DNA of 64,000 nucleotides, taken from assembly GCF_006065315.1 (NCBI RefSeq), contig NZ_CP040749.1, positions 1,433,501 through 1,497,500 on the forward strand, written 5' to 3'. The notes below the pieces were generated by a model, which did no database searches, had not been told where the DNA came from, and saw only the letters and a list, made by a program, of their open reading frames with translations. The position numbers were made by a program, and so were the translations under genes. Each line of letters opens with the position of its first letter. Position 1 is the stretch's first letter. Source of the DNA: Aureibaculum algae (lineage in GTDB: Bacteria; Bacteroidota; Bacteroidia; Flavobacteriales; Flavobacteriaceae). This document shows, piece by piece, positions 1 through 10,270 of the stretch.

Positions 1-2
1 AA

Positions 3-2975
3 TATACATGGGTAGGAACCTCTGTTGGAGGGTTAAATTTAATCACAAGGGATAAAACCTATTACTTTAAGGAAGACCAAACTAAGCCTTATGGCATTAC
101 AGGAAATGAAGTTCGCGAAATACTGAAGGATACAAAAAATCAAAGATTATGGATCGCTACTACTCGGGGTCTTAATATGATAGATTTAAAAACCTTTGAT
201 CCCGATCTGCCAATTTTTAAAACATTTACGTACGACCCTAAAAATTCTAATAGTATTAGTAATGATTTTTTAAAAGGTATTACCCTGGATACTGAATACA
301 ATGTTTGGGGAGCAACTTATGGTCATGGTATATTTAGACTGCAGCTTAGTAATGATAATACAGTTAGCATTATTAGGTTCAAAAATAACAAAAGCGACCC
401 AAATTCACTTGCCAATGATTTTGTGGAAAAAATTTTTTCAGATCCAAAAAATACCATTTGGGCTGGTACGCAAGGAGGATTAAGTAGATTAAGTTTTACG
501 GACAATTCTTTGACAAAGCCAAGTTTTATAAATACCACGGTACTTGAAAGTTCTCGAAATTCTAACGCAACAAGTATTGTACTTGACATTACAATTGACT
601 CTAAAGGTAACAAATGGTTAGCATCCTCCACTCATGGGCTAAATCTGTATTTAGGAAACAACAAATTCAAAACATGGACAGATAAAGAAATGAACCTAGA
701 TGGAATTATCTATAGTTTACAACATGATGATAATGATAATTTATGGATGGGAACAACAGCAGGTATCATACGGTTTGATCCTAATACAGAAGAGTTTAAA
801 ACCTATGGTATCGAAGATGGTATTCAGAACAAAGATTTTAATATGCATGCCAAATTTAAAGATAAGACAGGAACTATATATTTTGGAGGAGGAGGAGGCC
901 TCACATATTTTCATCCAAAAGATTTGGAAACAATAGACCATCCACAGTCGCTTTACTTTTCTCAATTACGGGTGAAGGATGAAATTGTTAAGACCAAAAA
1001 AGCATCGAAACCTTGGTTAACTAGTGCCATAAGCAAAACGAATAGTTTACAATTTAAAAATGACGAATTCCCTTTCTATCTAAACTTTTCAAGTATTGAT
1101 TACAGGCTAAACAAAGATGTCTCCTTTGCCTACAAACTACTTCCCACAGATACGGAATGGAATGTTCTGAAAGATCTTGAAATACAGTTCTTAAATCTCC
1201 CTGCTGGTAATTATACTTTACAGGTTAATGGGTTTTCACGGGGTAAGGAATGGGAACAGCCACCTTTGGAGATGAGTTTGGAAATACTGCCGCCTTGGTG
1301 GTCAACTTGGTGGTCTTATATTATGTATGCTGTTATTGCGATTGCTCTGGCAGACAGGTTTTATCGCTTTCAGCTATCTAGAAAACTTGCCCTTGCTGAA
1401 TCTGATCGTCTTACAGGTCTAGATCAGCTAAAAAGTAATCTTTATACAAATATCACTCACGAATTCAGAACTCCGTTAACTGTAATTCTTGGAATGGCAA
1501 ATACGCTAAAATCAAATATTGAAGAAAAAGAATTTGATACTGCTGAAAAGTCGGTTGAAATGATTACCAGAAATGGAAATAATTTATTGAGACTTGTAAA
1601 TGAACTACTTGATTTAGCAAAATTAGAAAACGAAAAAATGGATTTAAATTTTATTAAAGGCGACATTATTCCTTTTATAAAATACCTCAGCGAAAGTTTT
1701 CATTCAATGGCAGATGAATCAAATATTAAGCTAACTGTTTATGCTGAAATTGATACGCTTGTCATGGACTATGATGTCGACAAACTATCGGCTATAACTT
1801 ATAACCTTATTTCAAACGCTATTAAGTTTAGCAACAAGTCTGATGGAAAAATCATAGTTCATATTAATCATAGTACAGTAAAGAAAAAAGAACATCTTAT
1901 TCTTAAAATTAAAGATAATGGTATTGGTATTTCTAATAAAAATATTCCAAATATTTTTAATCGGTTTTATCAAGTCAATGCATCCGAATCTAGATCTGGA
2001 GAAGGTACAGGAATAGGCCTCGCATTAACAAAAGAATTAGTGATTCTCATGGGTGGTACTATTGAAGTAAAAAGTGAACTTCATAAGGGGAGTGAATTTA
2101 TTATTGATTTGCCTATCACAAGAAATGCTGCAATAGCCAAAGACCAGCACTTCGACGCCAAGCCGGAACCATTAATCTCAAATGTAGAAAACAAAATTCT
2201 AAGTGTAGAAAATTTTGATCCTAATTCTGAAATACCGTTGTGCTTACTTATTGAAGATAATCACGATGTTGCTCATTATTTAGAGACTTGTTTAAAGCAC
2301 AACTATCAAACGATACATGCTCGTAATGGAATTGAAGGCATTGAACTTGCTTTAGAAAAAATACCAGACATTATTATTTGCGATGTAATGATGCCGGGTA
2401 AAAATGGTTACGAAGTTTGTAAAACGCTGAAAACCGATGAGCGAACTGACCATATTCCAATTATTATGCTTACCGCTAAAGTTACTTTAAAAGATCGGCT
2501 TACTGGTCTTTCGCATGGAGCAGATGCCTATTTGACAAAACCCTTTGTAAAAGCAGAATTGTTTACCCGATTAGATCAACTTATTGTTCTCCGAAAAAAA
2601 ATGTTGCTTAAAATAGAAAATAGCAACTTTAGTACTTTTATGAATAAGAAAGCTGAAAATCCTGAAACTAAATTCCTTCAAAAGGTCATACAGTTCATAA
2701 ATGATGATATTGAAAATTCCTCTTTTGGTTCAGAAAGTCTGGCAAGTAAGTTGAATTTAAGTGAATCTCAAATTTATAGAAAGCTGAAAGCAATTACTGA
2801 TAAATCTACTGCTGTTTTTATACGTTCAGTTAGATTACAAAGAGCGAAGGAATTAATTCAAACGACTGATAAAACGATTTCAGAAATTGCTTATGAGGTT
2901 GGTTTTAATAATCCTTCATGGTTTAGCCGTGCTTTTAAAGAGGAATTCGGACAGACTCCAGGTGATTTCAAGTAG
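3..2975 (+). CDS. Hybrid two-component system regulator (HTCS), 5' end outside window
   Basis: The frame is open to the left edge (990 codons visible), so the N-terminus is missing. Visible order: propeller repeats of the two-component regulator type (WVGT, LWIAT, LWMGT motifs), a Y_Y_Y domain, one membrane segment rich in Trp (near base 1310), a HisKA domain with H-box ITHEFRTPLTVILG (His codon at 1458), an ATPase domain with DNGIGIS and GEGTGIGLAL, a receiver domain (phospho-acceptor Asp in CDVMMPGK, codon at 2382) and an AraC-type helix-turn-helix. Proteins of this build sense a periplasmic ligand, often a glycan fragment, and control nearby genes. No susC/susD pair is in view, so the target is unknown. 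The DNA-binding end is almost identical to that of the regulator at 3929. Confidence 0.93.
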   Translation, partial: YTWVGTSVGGLNLITRDKTYYFKEDQTKPYGITGNEVREILKDTKNQRLWIATTRGLNMIDLKTFDPDLPIFKTFTYDPKNSNSISNDFLKGITLDTEYNVWGATYGHGIFRLQLSNDNTVSIIRFKNNKSDPNSLANDFVEKIFSDPKNTIWAGTQGGLSRLSFTDNSLTKPSFINTTVLESSRNSNATSIVLDITIDSKGNKWLASSTHGLNLYLGNNKFKTWTDKEMNLDGIIYSLQHDDNDNLWMGTTAGIIRFDPNTEEFKTYGIEDGIQNKDFNMHAKFKDKTGTIYFGGGGGLTYFHPKDLETIDHPQSLYFSQLRVKDEIVKTKKASKPWLTSAISKTNSLQFKNDEFPFYLNFSSIDYRLNKDVSFAYKLLPTDTEWNVLKDLEIQFLNLPAGNYTLQVNGFSRGKEWEQPPLEMSLEILPPWWSTWWSYIMYAVIAIALADRFYRFQLSRKLALAESDRLTGLDQLKSNLYTNITHEFRTPLTVILGMANTLKSNIEEKEFDTAEKSVEMITRNGNNLLRLVNELLDLAKLENEKMDLNFIKGDIIPFIKYLSESFHSMADESNIKLTVYAEIDTLVMDYDVDKLSAITYNLISNAIKFSNKSDGKIIVHINHSTVKKKEHLILKIKDNGIGISNKNIPNIFNRFYQVNASESRSGEGTGIGLALTKELVILMGGTIEVKSELHKGSEFIIDLPITRNAAIAKDQHFDAKPEPLISNVENKILSVENFDPNSEIPLCLLIEDNHDVAHYLETCLKHNYQTIHARNGIEGIELALEKIPDIIICDVMMPGKNGYEVCKTLKTDERTDHIPIIMLTAKVTLKDRLTGLSHGADAYLTKPFVKAELFTRLDQLIVLRKKMLLKIENSNFSTFMNKKAENPETKFLQKVIQFINDDIENSSFGSESLASKLNLSESQIYRKLKAITDKSTAVFIRSVRLQRAKELIQTTDKTISEIAYEVGFNNPSWFSRAFKEEFGQTPGDFK

Positions 2976-3000
2976 CTTATAAACAGGTGTTTAACATTTT

Positions 3001-3022
3001 TTATTGCATAAGTTTGCAATAA
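3001..3022 (+). promoter_or_regulatory. Inverted repeat overlapping a TAnnTTTG promoter-like box
   Basis: TTATTGC and GCAATAA (7 bp arms) flank and partly overlap TAAGTTTG at 3009-3016, which fits the Bacteroidota -7 consensus. No TTG lies at the expected distance upstream. It could be a promoter with an overlapping operator for the lipoprotein gene at 3139, or simply a hairpin after the first regulator gene. Confidence 0.3.
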
Positions 3023-3138
3023 TAGTATAATACTTTCCTACACAATTCATAATTACTTCTATTGATTGAAATAATAGTGAACATCATTATTTAATAATCA
3101 CAATATCATTGCATCATAATAACTATAAAACATATATT

Positions 3139-3699
3139 ATGAAAAACACAATGAGAATTTTACCGCTTGCTATTATTATGATTATAAGCTCTTGTAGTAG
3201 CGAAACATTTACTGAACCACTGCCGGATAAAACTAAATCTGTGGTCGTTATTATTGATCATAACGATAATGAAATTCAGGAGTCTTTATCAACACTCCAT
3301 CGAAATAGAGACGGAATTGCAGTAAGCTTTAAAACTAATGGGTTAATACCAGGAAATGTATATACTTTATGGTATGTAATCTTTGGAGAGACTTCAGGGC
3401 CACCAACATCTACTTACGCAGGTGGTATTATATCAGATGGAAATGGAAATGGTAATTTTACGGCACAAAAAAGTATTGGAGAGATATTTAATAACCCCCT
3501 TACTGCTGAAGTGCATTTGGCATTACGAACTCATGGGCAAGCTCAACCGGGAATGATAGCTAGTCAGATCCAGACTATGGATGGCGGGTGTCTTTTACCT
3601 GATATTGGTTTTCCATCGGGTCCTACGCTACATCCAGATTCTGACCAGTTAGGGTATTGTGCTAATATTCAAGTTGCCATGCATCCTGCCGTAAAATAA
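3139..3699 (+). CDS. Small lipoprotein of unknown function
   Basis: I chose the ATG at 3139 (186 residues) because it places a standard lipoprotein signal (MKNTMRILPLAIIMIISSC) at the N-terminus; an upstream ATG at 3109 would put ten polar residues before it. The mature part has no family I can name. It looks all-beta, with motifs such as NVYTLWYVIFG, a glycine/asparagine turn (SDGNGNGNFTA) and the pattern EVHLALRTHGQ; two cysteines (GGCLL and GYCAN) could pair. It sits alone between the two hybrid regulators, so it may be one of their targets or a sensing partner; that is inference from position only. Confidence 0.75.
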   Translation: MKNTMRILPLAIIMIISSCSSETFTEPLPDKTKSVVVIIDHNDNEIQESLSTLHRNRDGIAVSFKTNGLIPGNVYTLWYVIFGETSGPPTSTYAGGIISDGNGNGNFTAQKSIGEIFNNPLTAEVHLALRTHGQAQPGMIASQIQTMDGGCLLPDIGFPSGPTLHPDSDQLGYCANIQVAMHPAVK

Positions 3700-3744
3700 A
3701 AATACGGTTTACAAAAGTAGAACAGTAACTGTTTTATTGAAGAA

Positions 3745-3786
3745 AAAAAACAGCTTGAAACCATCATTTTAAGCTGTTTATTTTTA
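3745..3786 (+). terminator. Rho-independent terminator after the lipoprotein gene
   Basis: An A-run, then CAGCTT, a loop of 14 nt and AAGCTG followed by TTTATTTTT. With flanking A/T pairs the stem reaches about nine pairs. A second tiny hairpin (AACAG taa CTGTT, 3721-3733) lies just before it. Confidence 0.7.
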
Positions 3787-3904
3787 TAATTTCTTAAAAT
3801 AGGGAATAACCCCTTTTTTAATGGGGAAAAACCCTTTTGGGCAGTACTATAATTTTTCACTATCTTGTTAGACTTAAAAATATACTATATAAATACCAGT
3901 ATTC

Positions 3905-3912
3905 TAGATTTG
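3905..3912 (+). promoter_or_regulatory. Possible -7 box for the second hybrid regulator
   Basis: TAGATTTG fits TAnnTTTG. No TTG is found 17-23 bp upstream. The box is only 16 nt before the ATG at 3929 but 49 nt before the in-frame ATG at 3962, so if it is real it slightly favours the later start. Confidence 0.3.
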
Positions 3913-3928
3913 TAAATTCTATCCAACA

Positions 3929-6900
3929 ATGAAACTATTTCAACGTGATTTTATTGTGCCAATGAGAAAATACCGTTTGCATAGCCTTTTGATAACTTTC
4001 TTATTCTTTAATTTTTCTTATTCTTTTTCTCAGCAGATCAAAAATTCTAATACAGAACTTACACCTCTAGAAATTTGGGAATCTGGATTACCATATATTG
4101 AAAACTATAACTATGCTGATTATAAGAATAGCCCATGGAACTTTAGAATTATAGAAGGAAATAATGGATTTATTTATGTAGGGAATGGTGAAGGAGTCCT
4201 TGAATTTGATGGTAATACATGGGAGTTTATTCCAACAGAATTTAAAGATTGGGTGATGGCTTTCTCTAAAACAGTAAATGATAAAATATATGTAGGAGGT
4301 CGCCGAGATTTAGGGTATTTGGAACCGGATGAACTTGGTACAATGAAATATAAATCGCTCACAGCTAATCTTGATCCCAACTTTAAAGATTTCAATGGTT
4401 TTGCCTCAACGAAAACAGATGGTATTTCTTCAACTGTTACAAATGGAGATAATGTGTATTTTTCATCCTCTAAATACCTTTTTAGATGGGACGGTGAAAA
4501 ATTTAAAACTTGGAAGGCACAGGAAGAGTTTGGCGAAATTTTTAAGGTAAATGGTTCACTATATATAATTGATTTAGGTGTTGGATTACAAAAACTAGTT
4601 GATGATTCTTTTCATGTAATTTCTGGCTCGGAGATTTTAACTAAAAATTATGAAAAACGTATTGTAGAAATACGCGAAATGTTACCCTATCGAAATAATC
4701 AAATCTTAATTATTCATTCAGATCAGGGCATGGTACTTTACAATGGTGAAAATTTTGAACCATTTAACGAAAAAAGCAATGAAATTTTAGAAAAAAGCAA
4801 TATATATGGTGGAGTTGCTTTATCAAATGGAGATTATGCACTTGCATCACTTGTTTCCGGAGTATTTATAATTGACGGAAAAACAGGTGAAATAAAAAAG
4901 AGAATTGGAAAAAGACACGGTTTGACTAGTAATGAACTTTATGCTATATATGAAGACAGTAATGGTGCGATTTGGGTTTGTGGTGGTGAAGGTATTTCTA
5001 AGATAGAATGGGCATCACCGTTTAGAATATTCAATGATTTGAGTGGGTTAAATGAAATTGTGACTTCTGTATGTTATCAGTCAGGTAAATTATTTGTTGA
5101 GAGTAACGGACTATATTATTTGGCAAAGGACAATTCTTATATGGAGAATAAAAAGTTGGTTTTTGAAAAAATAAAAGGGATTAGGGCTGGTAGACTTATG
5201 GGTATTACTTCTTCTAACAATAATATATTTACTTATAATGAAAGTCAAATTTATAAAATTAGTAATACTTATGAAGCAGAACTTATTATTGAAATGGTGA
5301 TTGGTTTTTCTTCTATTGTAAAATCAAAAGTAAATAATTCAAAATTTCATTTGGCTACGTATGATAAAGAGTTATATGAACTTAACCTTATAAATAATAA
5401 ATGGTATACTGAATTTGTTCTTCAAACAGATGGAGTCATAACAGATATTGAGGATGATTCCTTAGGTAATCTATGGTTTGCTGTACACGATAAGGGGTAC
5501 TATTATGGTGAAAAGTTATCTGATAATATAGAAAGTACAACTAATTTCGAGATTAAAAAATACAAATCTATGGATGAACTTCCGTCGATTTCAAAAAGTT
5601 TTATCACTAAATTTAAAAATGAATTGGTCGTAAATACGGACGAAGGTTATTATAAATTTAATAATAATGACCAAACTTTTGAAAAGTATAGTTTATGGCC
5701 AAATCAGTACGATAAATATGGCGAGAATACGGTTGTCGAATTTGGTTTTGAGAAATTTGATAATAAAGGTGAATTATGGCATACAACTAGAGCTGATAAT
5801 GTAACTAGAGTCTTTAAACTCTCTCAAGATAAACTTACTGAACTTAAAGAAATTAAGCTGTTTTCTGATTCTAGAATAGAATATTTTGAGCTTATGGGTG
5901 AAATTTCGCTTTTCGTTACAACAAATAACGGTATACTTATGTATAATCCGAATATGGTTAGATCTTTCAACAAAAACTTGAGCACTAAATTAAGAAAGGT
6001 ATGGATAAATAATGATTCTTTGATTTATGCTGGCTCTGACCGGTACAAGAACATGGAAGATAGTTTTGAACTGCCTTTTAAAAAAAATACACTAAAATTT
6101 GAATATTCTCTTCCTTATTACACCAAATCAGAAAACAATACGTATCAATATATCTTGGAAGGTTTTGACGATGACTGGTCGTCTTGGTCTACCGAGACAA
6201 AAAAAAATTACACCAAAATACCTGAAGGTGACTACACATTCAAAGTACGCTCTAAAAACATTTATGATGAATCTGGAAATGAAGATAGTTATTACTTCAC
6301 CATTTTACCACCATGGTATAGAACATGGTGGGCATACCTATTATATATTATTGGATCCATCGGTGTTGTAACCTTATATTCTAAATGGAGGTCTAATGAG
6401 TTGCAGAAAAAGAATGTAGCACTTGAAAATACCATTAACAATCGTACACTTGAAATAAGACAAAAGAATAAACTTTTGAATCACCAAACGGAGCAATTAG
6501 AGCAGTTGAACGAATCAAAAACAAGGTTGTACTCAAACATCACCCATGAATTTCGTACACCATTAACCGTAATCTTAGGGATGGTGGACACCTTAAAAAC
6601 AAACGTGCCTTTTAATAGTTTCGAAGGAGCTGAAAAATCATTAGAAATGATTCGACGTAACGGTAAAAATTTATTAAAATTAGTTAATGAGCTCTTAGAT
6701 TTGGCAAAGGTTGAGAGCGGCTCAATGGAGTTGAATTTGATTCAGACTGATGTTATACCGTTTGTCAAATATTTGAGTGAAAGCTTTCATTCTTTAGCGG
6801 AAGCTAAGAAAATAAATCTCACTGTTTATTCTGAAATTGACGGCTTGGAAATGGATATAGATGTGAATAAGATGGCATCGATTATTTCCAATTTGCTTTC

Positions 6901-8059
6901 AAATGCAATTAAATTTACTTCTGCTAACGGAAAGATAATAGTGCATCTGAACAAAGCAAAAAATGATGGTGCTAAAGTATTCATAATAAAAGTACAAGAT
7001 AATGGGTTAGGATTGTCAGAAGACGACATTGCCTCATTATTTGACCGTTTCTATCAGGCAGATAACCGAAATTTACAATATCAAGTAGGTACAGGTATCG
7101 GACTTTCTTTGGTAAAAGATTTTGTAGAATTAATGAATGGAACTATTGGGGTTGAGAGTATTCTCGGTAAAGGAAGTACGTTTACTGTTCAACTTCCTGT
7201 AACCCATAATGCAGTTAAGACGGTAGATGCTTCAATAACGATAGAGCCAACTATAAAAAAAGAAACTAATATTATAAAATCAGAACCAATTGACTCGAAT
7301 GGGCTTTCTACTTTGCCATTAGCTCTTATAATTGAGGATAATGAAGATGTAGCCCATTATTTAAAAACTTGCTTAAAAGGAAAGTACCAAACCATGCATG
7401 CCATAAATGGCAATTTAGGTATAGAAATGGCCTTTGAAAAAATACCTGATATCATTGTAAGTGATGTTATGATGCCTGGGAAAGATGGTTTTGAAGTGTG
7501 TACAATACTAAAAACAGATGAGCGTACAGACCATATACCTATAGTAATCTTAACCGCTAAAGTAACAACAGAAGATCGTTTAACAGGACTATTACACGGT
7601 GCAGATGCCTATTTGGCCAAACCCTTTAACGAAAAGGAATTATTTATTCGATTAGATCAATTGGTTTTACTCCGAAAAAAATTAAATGAAAAAATTCAAA
7701 AAGAGGGCTTAAATTCATTTCTGGACAAACAAGTAGAAAGTCCAGAAACAAAATTTCTTATAAAAGTTAAACAATTTATAAATGAGGATATTGGCAATTC
7801 TGAATTTGGTTCAGGAAACCTTGCAAACAAATTGAATTTAAGCGAGTCGCAAGTCTATAGAAAATTGAAGGCCATTACTGATAAATCTACTGCGGTTTTT
7901 ATCCGTTCAGTAAGATTGCAAAGAGCGAAAGAATTAATTCAAATTACAGACAAAACCATTTCTGAAATTGCTTACGAGGTCGGTTTTAACGATCCATCTT
8001 GGTTTAGTAAGGCCTTTAAAGATGAATTTGGTTTTGCACCTAGTGAAATTAATAAGTAG
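3929..8059 (+). CDS. Hybrid two-component system regulator (HTCS), complete
   Basis: 1376 residues, the usual HTCS size. An N-terminal signal peptide (better if translation starts at 3962, MRKYRLHSLLITFLFF) is followed by a propeller sensor to about residue 690, a Y_Y_Y domain (about 715-790), one Trp-rich membrane segment (about 797-820), a short coiled coil, HisKA with ITHEFRTPLTVILG (His about 873), the ATPase domain (DNGLGLS, GTGIGLSL), a receiver (Asp about 1179 in SDVMMPGKD) and an AraC helix-turn-helix at the end. The sensor differs strongly from that of the first regulator, whereas the kinase, receiver and DNA-binding parts are close. Expected role: a periplasmic or surface signal is relayed within one chain to DNA. 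The adjacent operon from 8297 is a plausible target. Confidence 0.95.
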   Translation: MKLFQRDFIVPMRKYRLHSLLITFLFFNFSYSFSQQIKNSNTELTPLEIWESGLPYIENYNYADYKNSPWNFRIIEGNNGFIYVGNGEGVLEFDGNTWEFIPTEFKDWVMAFSKTVNDKIYVGGRRDLGYLEPDELGTMKYKSLTANLDPNFKDFNGFASTKTDGISSTVTNGDNVYFSSSKYLFRWDGEKFKTWKAQEEFGEIFKVNGSLYIIDLGVGLQKLVDDSFHVISGSEILTKNYEKRIVEIREMLPYRNNQILIIHSDQGMVLYNGENFEPFNEKSNEILEKSNIYGGVALSNGDYALASLVSGVFIIDGKTGEIKKRIGKRHGLTSNELYAIYEDSNGAIWVCGGEGISKIEWASPFRIFNDLSGLNEIVTSVCYQSGKLFVESNGLYYLAKDNSYMENKKLVFEKIKGIRAGRLMGITSSNNNIFTYNESQIYKISNTYEAELIIEMVIGFSSIVKSKVNNSKFHLATYDKELYELNLINNKWYTEFVLQTDGVITDIEDDSLGNLWFAVHDKGYYYGEKLSDNIESTTNFEIKKYKSMDELPSISKSFITKFKNELVVNTDEGYYKFNNNDQTFEKYSLWPNQYDKYGENTVVEFGFEKFDNKGELWHTTRADNVTRVFKLSQDKLTELKEIKLFSDSRIEYFELMGEISLFVTTNNGILMYNPNMVRSFNKNLSTKLRKVWINNDSLIYAGSDRYKNMEDSFELPFKKNTLKFEYSLPYYTKSENNTYQYILEGFDDDWSSWSTETKKNYTKIPEGDYTFKVRSKNIYDESGNEDSYYFTILPPWYRTWWAYLLYIIGSIGVVTLYSKWRSNELQKKNVALENTINNRTLEIRQKNKLLNHQTEQLEQLNESKTRLYSNITHEFRTPLTVILGMVDTLKTNVPFNSFEGAEKSLEMIRRNGKNLLKLVNELLDLAKVESGSMELNLIQTDVIPFVKYLSESFHSLAEAKKINLTVYSEIDGLEMDIDVNKMASIISNLLSNAIKFTSANGKIIVHLNKAKNDGAKVFIIKVQDNGLGLSEDDIASLFDRFYQADNRNLQYQVGTGIGLSLVKDFVELMNGTIGVESILGKGSTFTVQLPVTHNAVKTVDASITIEPTIKKETNIIKSEPIDSNGLSTLPLALIIEDNEDVAHYLKTCLKGKYQTMHAINGNLGIEMAFEKIPDIIVSDVMMPGKDGFEVCTILKTDERTDHIPIVILTAKVTTEDRLTGLLHGADAYLAKPFNEKELFIRLDQLVLLRKKLNEKIQKEGLNSFLDKQVESPETKFLIKVKQFINEDIGNSEFGSGNLANKLNLSESQVYRKLKAITDKSTAVFIRSVRLQRAKELIQITDKTISEIAYEVGFNDPSWFSKAFKDEFGFAPSEINK

Positions 8060-8296
8060 TTGATTTTTAGTCAATTAATTTTATTTTTCATGCTCCAATG
8101 CAATAATAGTACTAGCTTTTTCTTACTGATGATCTAATATTACTAGTTTTTGATCCAATAGTACACGCCCCTTAATAAATCACTTTTTAATTTTACAACA
8201 GTAATTCGTATACGATAGAAATTCTTAAAAATATTTCTAAAGAGATAAAGCTATTAAACATCATATTAAGATGCCAAAAATAAATATTTGTAAAAA

Positions 8297-10249
8297 ATGA
8301 AAATTATGAAAACTAAGAGCGTACATGTAAAAAACAGGAACAATTCAGCTTGTTGGAAAAATGCAAGCAAGAGCAACTACAGTTTATTACACTACATCAT
8401 TATTCTGTTAATATTTAGTGCAAGTAATACTCTACAGTCCCAAGCAAGCTTAGCTGCTGAAAACAGAATTGATGATTTAGTTGTAACAACAGATGATGGA
8501 GAGAAAAAAACCTACTCAGTTTTTAGAGATGCTGAACAAACAGATCAATATTATTATGTACCTAATGAGGCTCGAGTTACAACGACTAAAGATAAAAAAG
8601 GAAAAGAATTTCCAGATCTTACATTGTTACGCTATCAATATGACCCATCAGATGGTGGTCCAACACAACAAGGAGGTATTATACAAGGCACAATGACTAT
8701 GGCTGCAGAACCAGAGGTAATTGAAACTATGAAGAAATATATCTTAAAAAAGGCACCGAAAGCCGGAACAATCAAATTAGCCCCAATACCGCTTGAAAAA
8801 TGTGACTTTGAAATAAGAACTGAAAAGGGACTGTTTTTAGGAAATCCTGAAACTAATACAGCTTTTCAAGGCCCTTTAATTGCTAATCAAAAAATGGGTT
8901 TTAGTTTAAGCTTGAATGAATTAGGTGCAGCAGTTATATCAGAACTAGCCACTGGAAAAGGAGGTGTTTTAATAAGTGTTTCTATAAAGTACAGAGGTTT
9001 AACTCCACCTTGTGGATATAATATTACTGGAAAATGGGAAAGTGTTTATGAATATTATCAGAAACAAACAAAATTAGAAGGGGGATTAAGTTTGGGACCC
9101 ATTAAGTTAGGAGGGAGTAAAACAAAGGAAGAAATAATTGAAGACCTCAATGAAACTAGTGGTGTAAAAGTGGAAAGAATAAAATGTCCATCACCTGAAA
9201 ATGCTACCGGAAATTCTACTGATGAATCTTTGGAAGACGAACATTTTCAAAGGCTAAAAGATAAAATAGAGAACGAGGTTCTGAGTAAAGAATACAAAAC
9301 AAAAGAGGCACGCTTAACCGAATTACAATCATTATATGAAAGTACTGATGATGAAGGAATTAAAAAGAAATTAATGGATGAAATTACTATGGGTGAGAAG
9401 TCATTAAAAGCGGGATATCAAAACTCGGTAAAAGATATTAAAAACATGAAAAAAGGTACTATTTCTTATGATTCAAGGACTCAATATCTAGAGTCTAGAG
9501 AAACTACGTTCTTTGGGCTAATAGGCTTTTCAAAGTTTAATATGACCGAAGAGGAGCTAAAAGAAAATGGGCATATTATAGATATCAATGCTAATGATAC
9601 GTTTCCATATATAGCAATAGGGTTACAGGATATAAACCTGAACTTCGACTTAAGATCATTAGCTCTCGATATAAGTTATACAAATAGCGAAGGTGACACA
9701 AATAGCTTAGCATGTAGATGGACTCCAGAAAAAAAGTGGAGAAACTTTGAAGGTGCTAGTATAGATTATTTGAGATTTAATTTGATAGGTGAAAAAGATA
9801 TAGAAAGACGCAATGAACCTAAATTTAATATTAAACTACAAGTCAATTCAAAACTACTTAATGGTGATTTTATTATAGAAAAAGAAGTACAACTTGAAAA
9901 GGGTAAAAAAAACATGGATGGCATTGGCCAAATTACTAAACAGTTATCAATTGATGGCAGCAGTTTATCTTTTCATAAAATAACAGGTGATAATTCAGAT
10001 TTAGATTTGGCAGAGGTTACCCTTAAAATAGGTGATCTAATTATTAAAAAAGCTATAAAACCATATGTTCAGAATGGAGTTTATGGGGAACCTAAACCTA
10101 TAGTTTTACTAGTACCAAAAGATGAAACTTCCATATCTAGTGAAGTGAATTTTATAACTAAGAGGGAAGAAATTAAAAAAACAGCACTCATAGAAATAAC
10201 TGAAAATACATTGCGAGATCTACAATGGAGAACTTTTGATGATGAATAG
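8297..10249 (+). CDS. Exported protein of unknown function, first gene of a four-gene unit
   Basis: 650 residues. A long basic N-region is followed by a hydrophobic stretch (YIIILLIFSASNTLQS) and a likely cleavage after SQA, so it should be exported. I do not recognise the family. The first 230 mature residues are rich in beta-type patterns (DQYYYVPNEARV, LTLLRYQYD, GGIIQGTMTM, SVSIKYRGLTPP); residues about 310-390 are charged and likely helical (EDEHFQRLKDKIENEV); the last 200 residues again look beta-rich and could form one or two sandwich domains. No catalytic motif is evident. Neighbours: the next gene starts 21 nt downstream and also codes for a large exported protein; then come a lysozyme-like and an OmpA-like protein. 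An alternative start three codons in (8306) is possible. Confidence 0.75.
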   Translation: MKIMKTKSVHVKNRNNSACWKNASKSNYSLLHYIIILLIFSASNTLQSQASLAAENRIDDLVVTTDDGEKKTYSVFRDAEQTDQYYYVPNEARVTTTKDKKGKEFPDLTLLRYQYDPSDGGPTQQGGIIQGTMTMAAEPEVIETMKKYILKKAPKAGTIKLAPIPLEKCDFEIRTEKGLFLGNPETNTAFQGPLIANQKMGFSLSLNELGAAVISELATGKGGVLISVSIKYRGLTPPCGYNITGKWESVYEYYQKQTKLEGGLSLGPIKLGGSKTKEEIIEDLNETSGVKVERIKCPSPENATGNSTDESLEDEHFQRLKDKIENEVLSKEYKTKEARLTELQSLYESTDDEGIKKKLMDEITMGEKSLKAGYQNSVKDIKNMKKGTISYDSRTQYLESRETTFFGLIGFSKFNMTEEELKENGHIIDINANDTFPYIAIGLQDINLNFDLRSLALDISYTNSEGDTNSLACRWTPEKKWRNFEGASIDYLRFNLIGEKDIERRNEPKFNIKLQVNSKLLNGDFIIEKEVQLEKGKKNMDGIGQITKQLSIDGSSLSFHKITGDNSDLDLAEVTLKIGDLIIKKAIKPYVQNGVYGEPKPIVLLVPKDETSISSEVNFITKREEIKKTALIEITENTLRDLQWRTFDDE

Positions 10250-10270
10250 AAATCCTTACAAAATTGTACT

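Noticed and set aside
3139..3699. CHRD or Cu-Zn superoxide dismutase-like domain
   Set aside because: Strand pattern is vaguely similar, but the metal-binding histidines and typical motifs are missing.
1..8059. Polysaccharide utilisation locus
   Set aside because: Hybrid regulators and a sulfatase are present, but no susC/susD pair or glycoside hydrolase is seen in the window; the sulfatase is 23 kb away.
8283..8290. AATATTTG just before the gene at 8297 (also near 17050 before the barrel gene) as promoters
   Set aside because: One mismatch to TAnnTTTG, within a few bases of the ATG, and no TTG partner.
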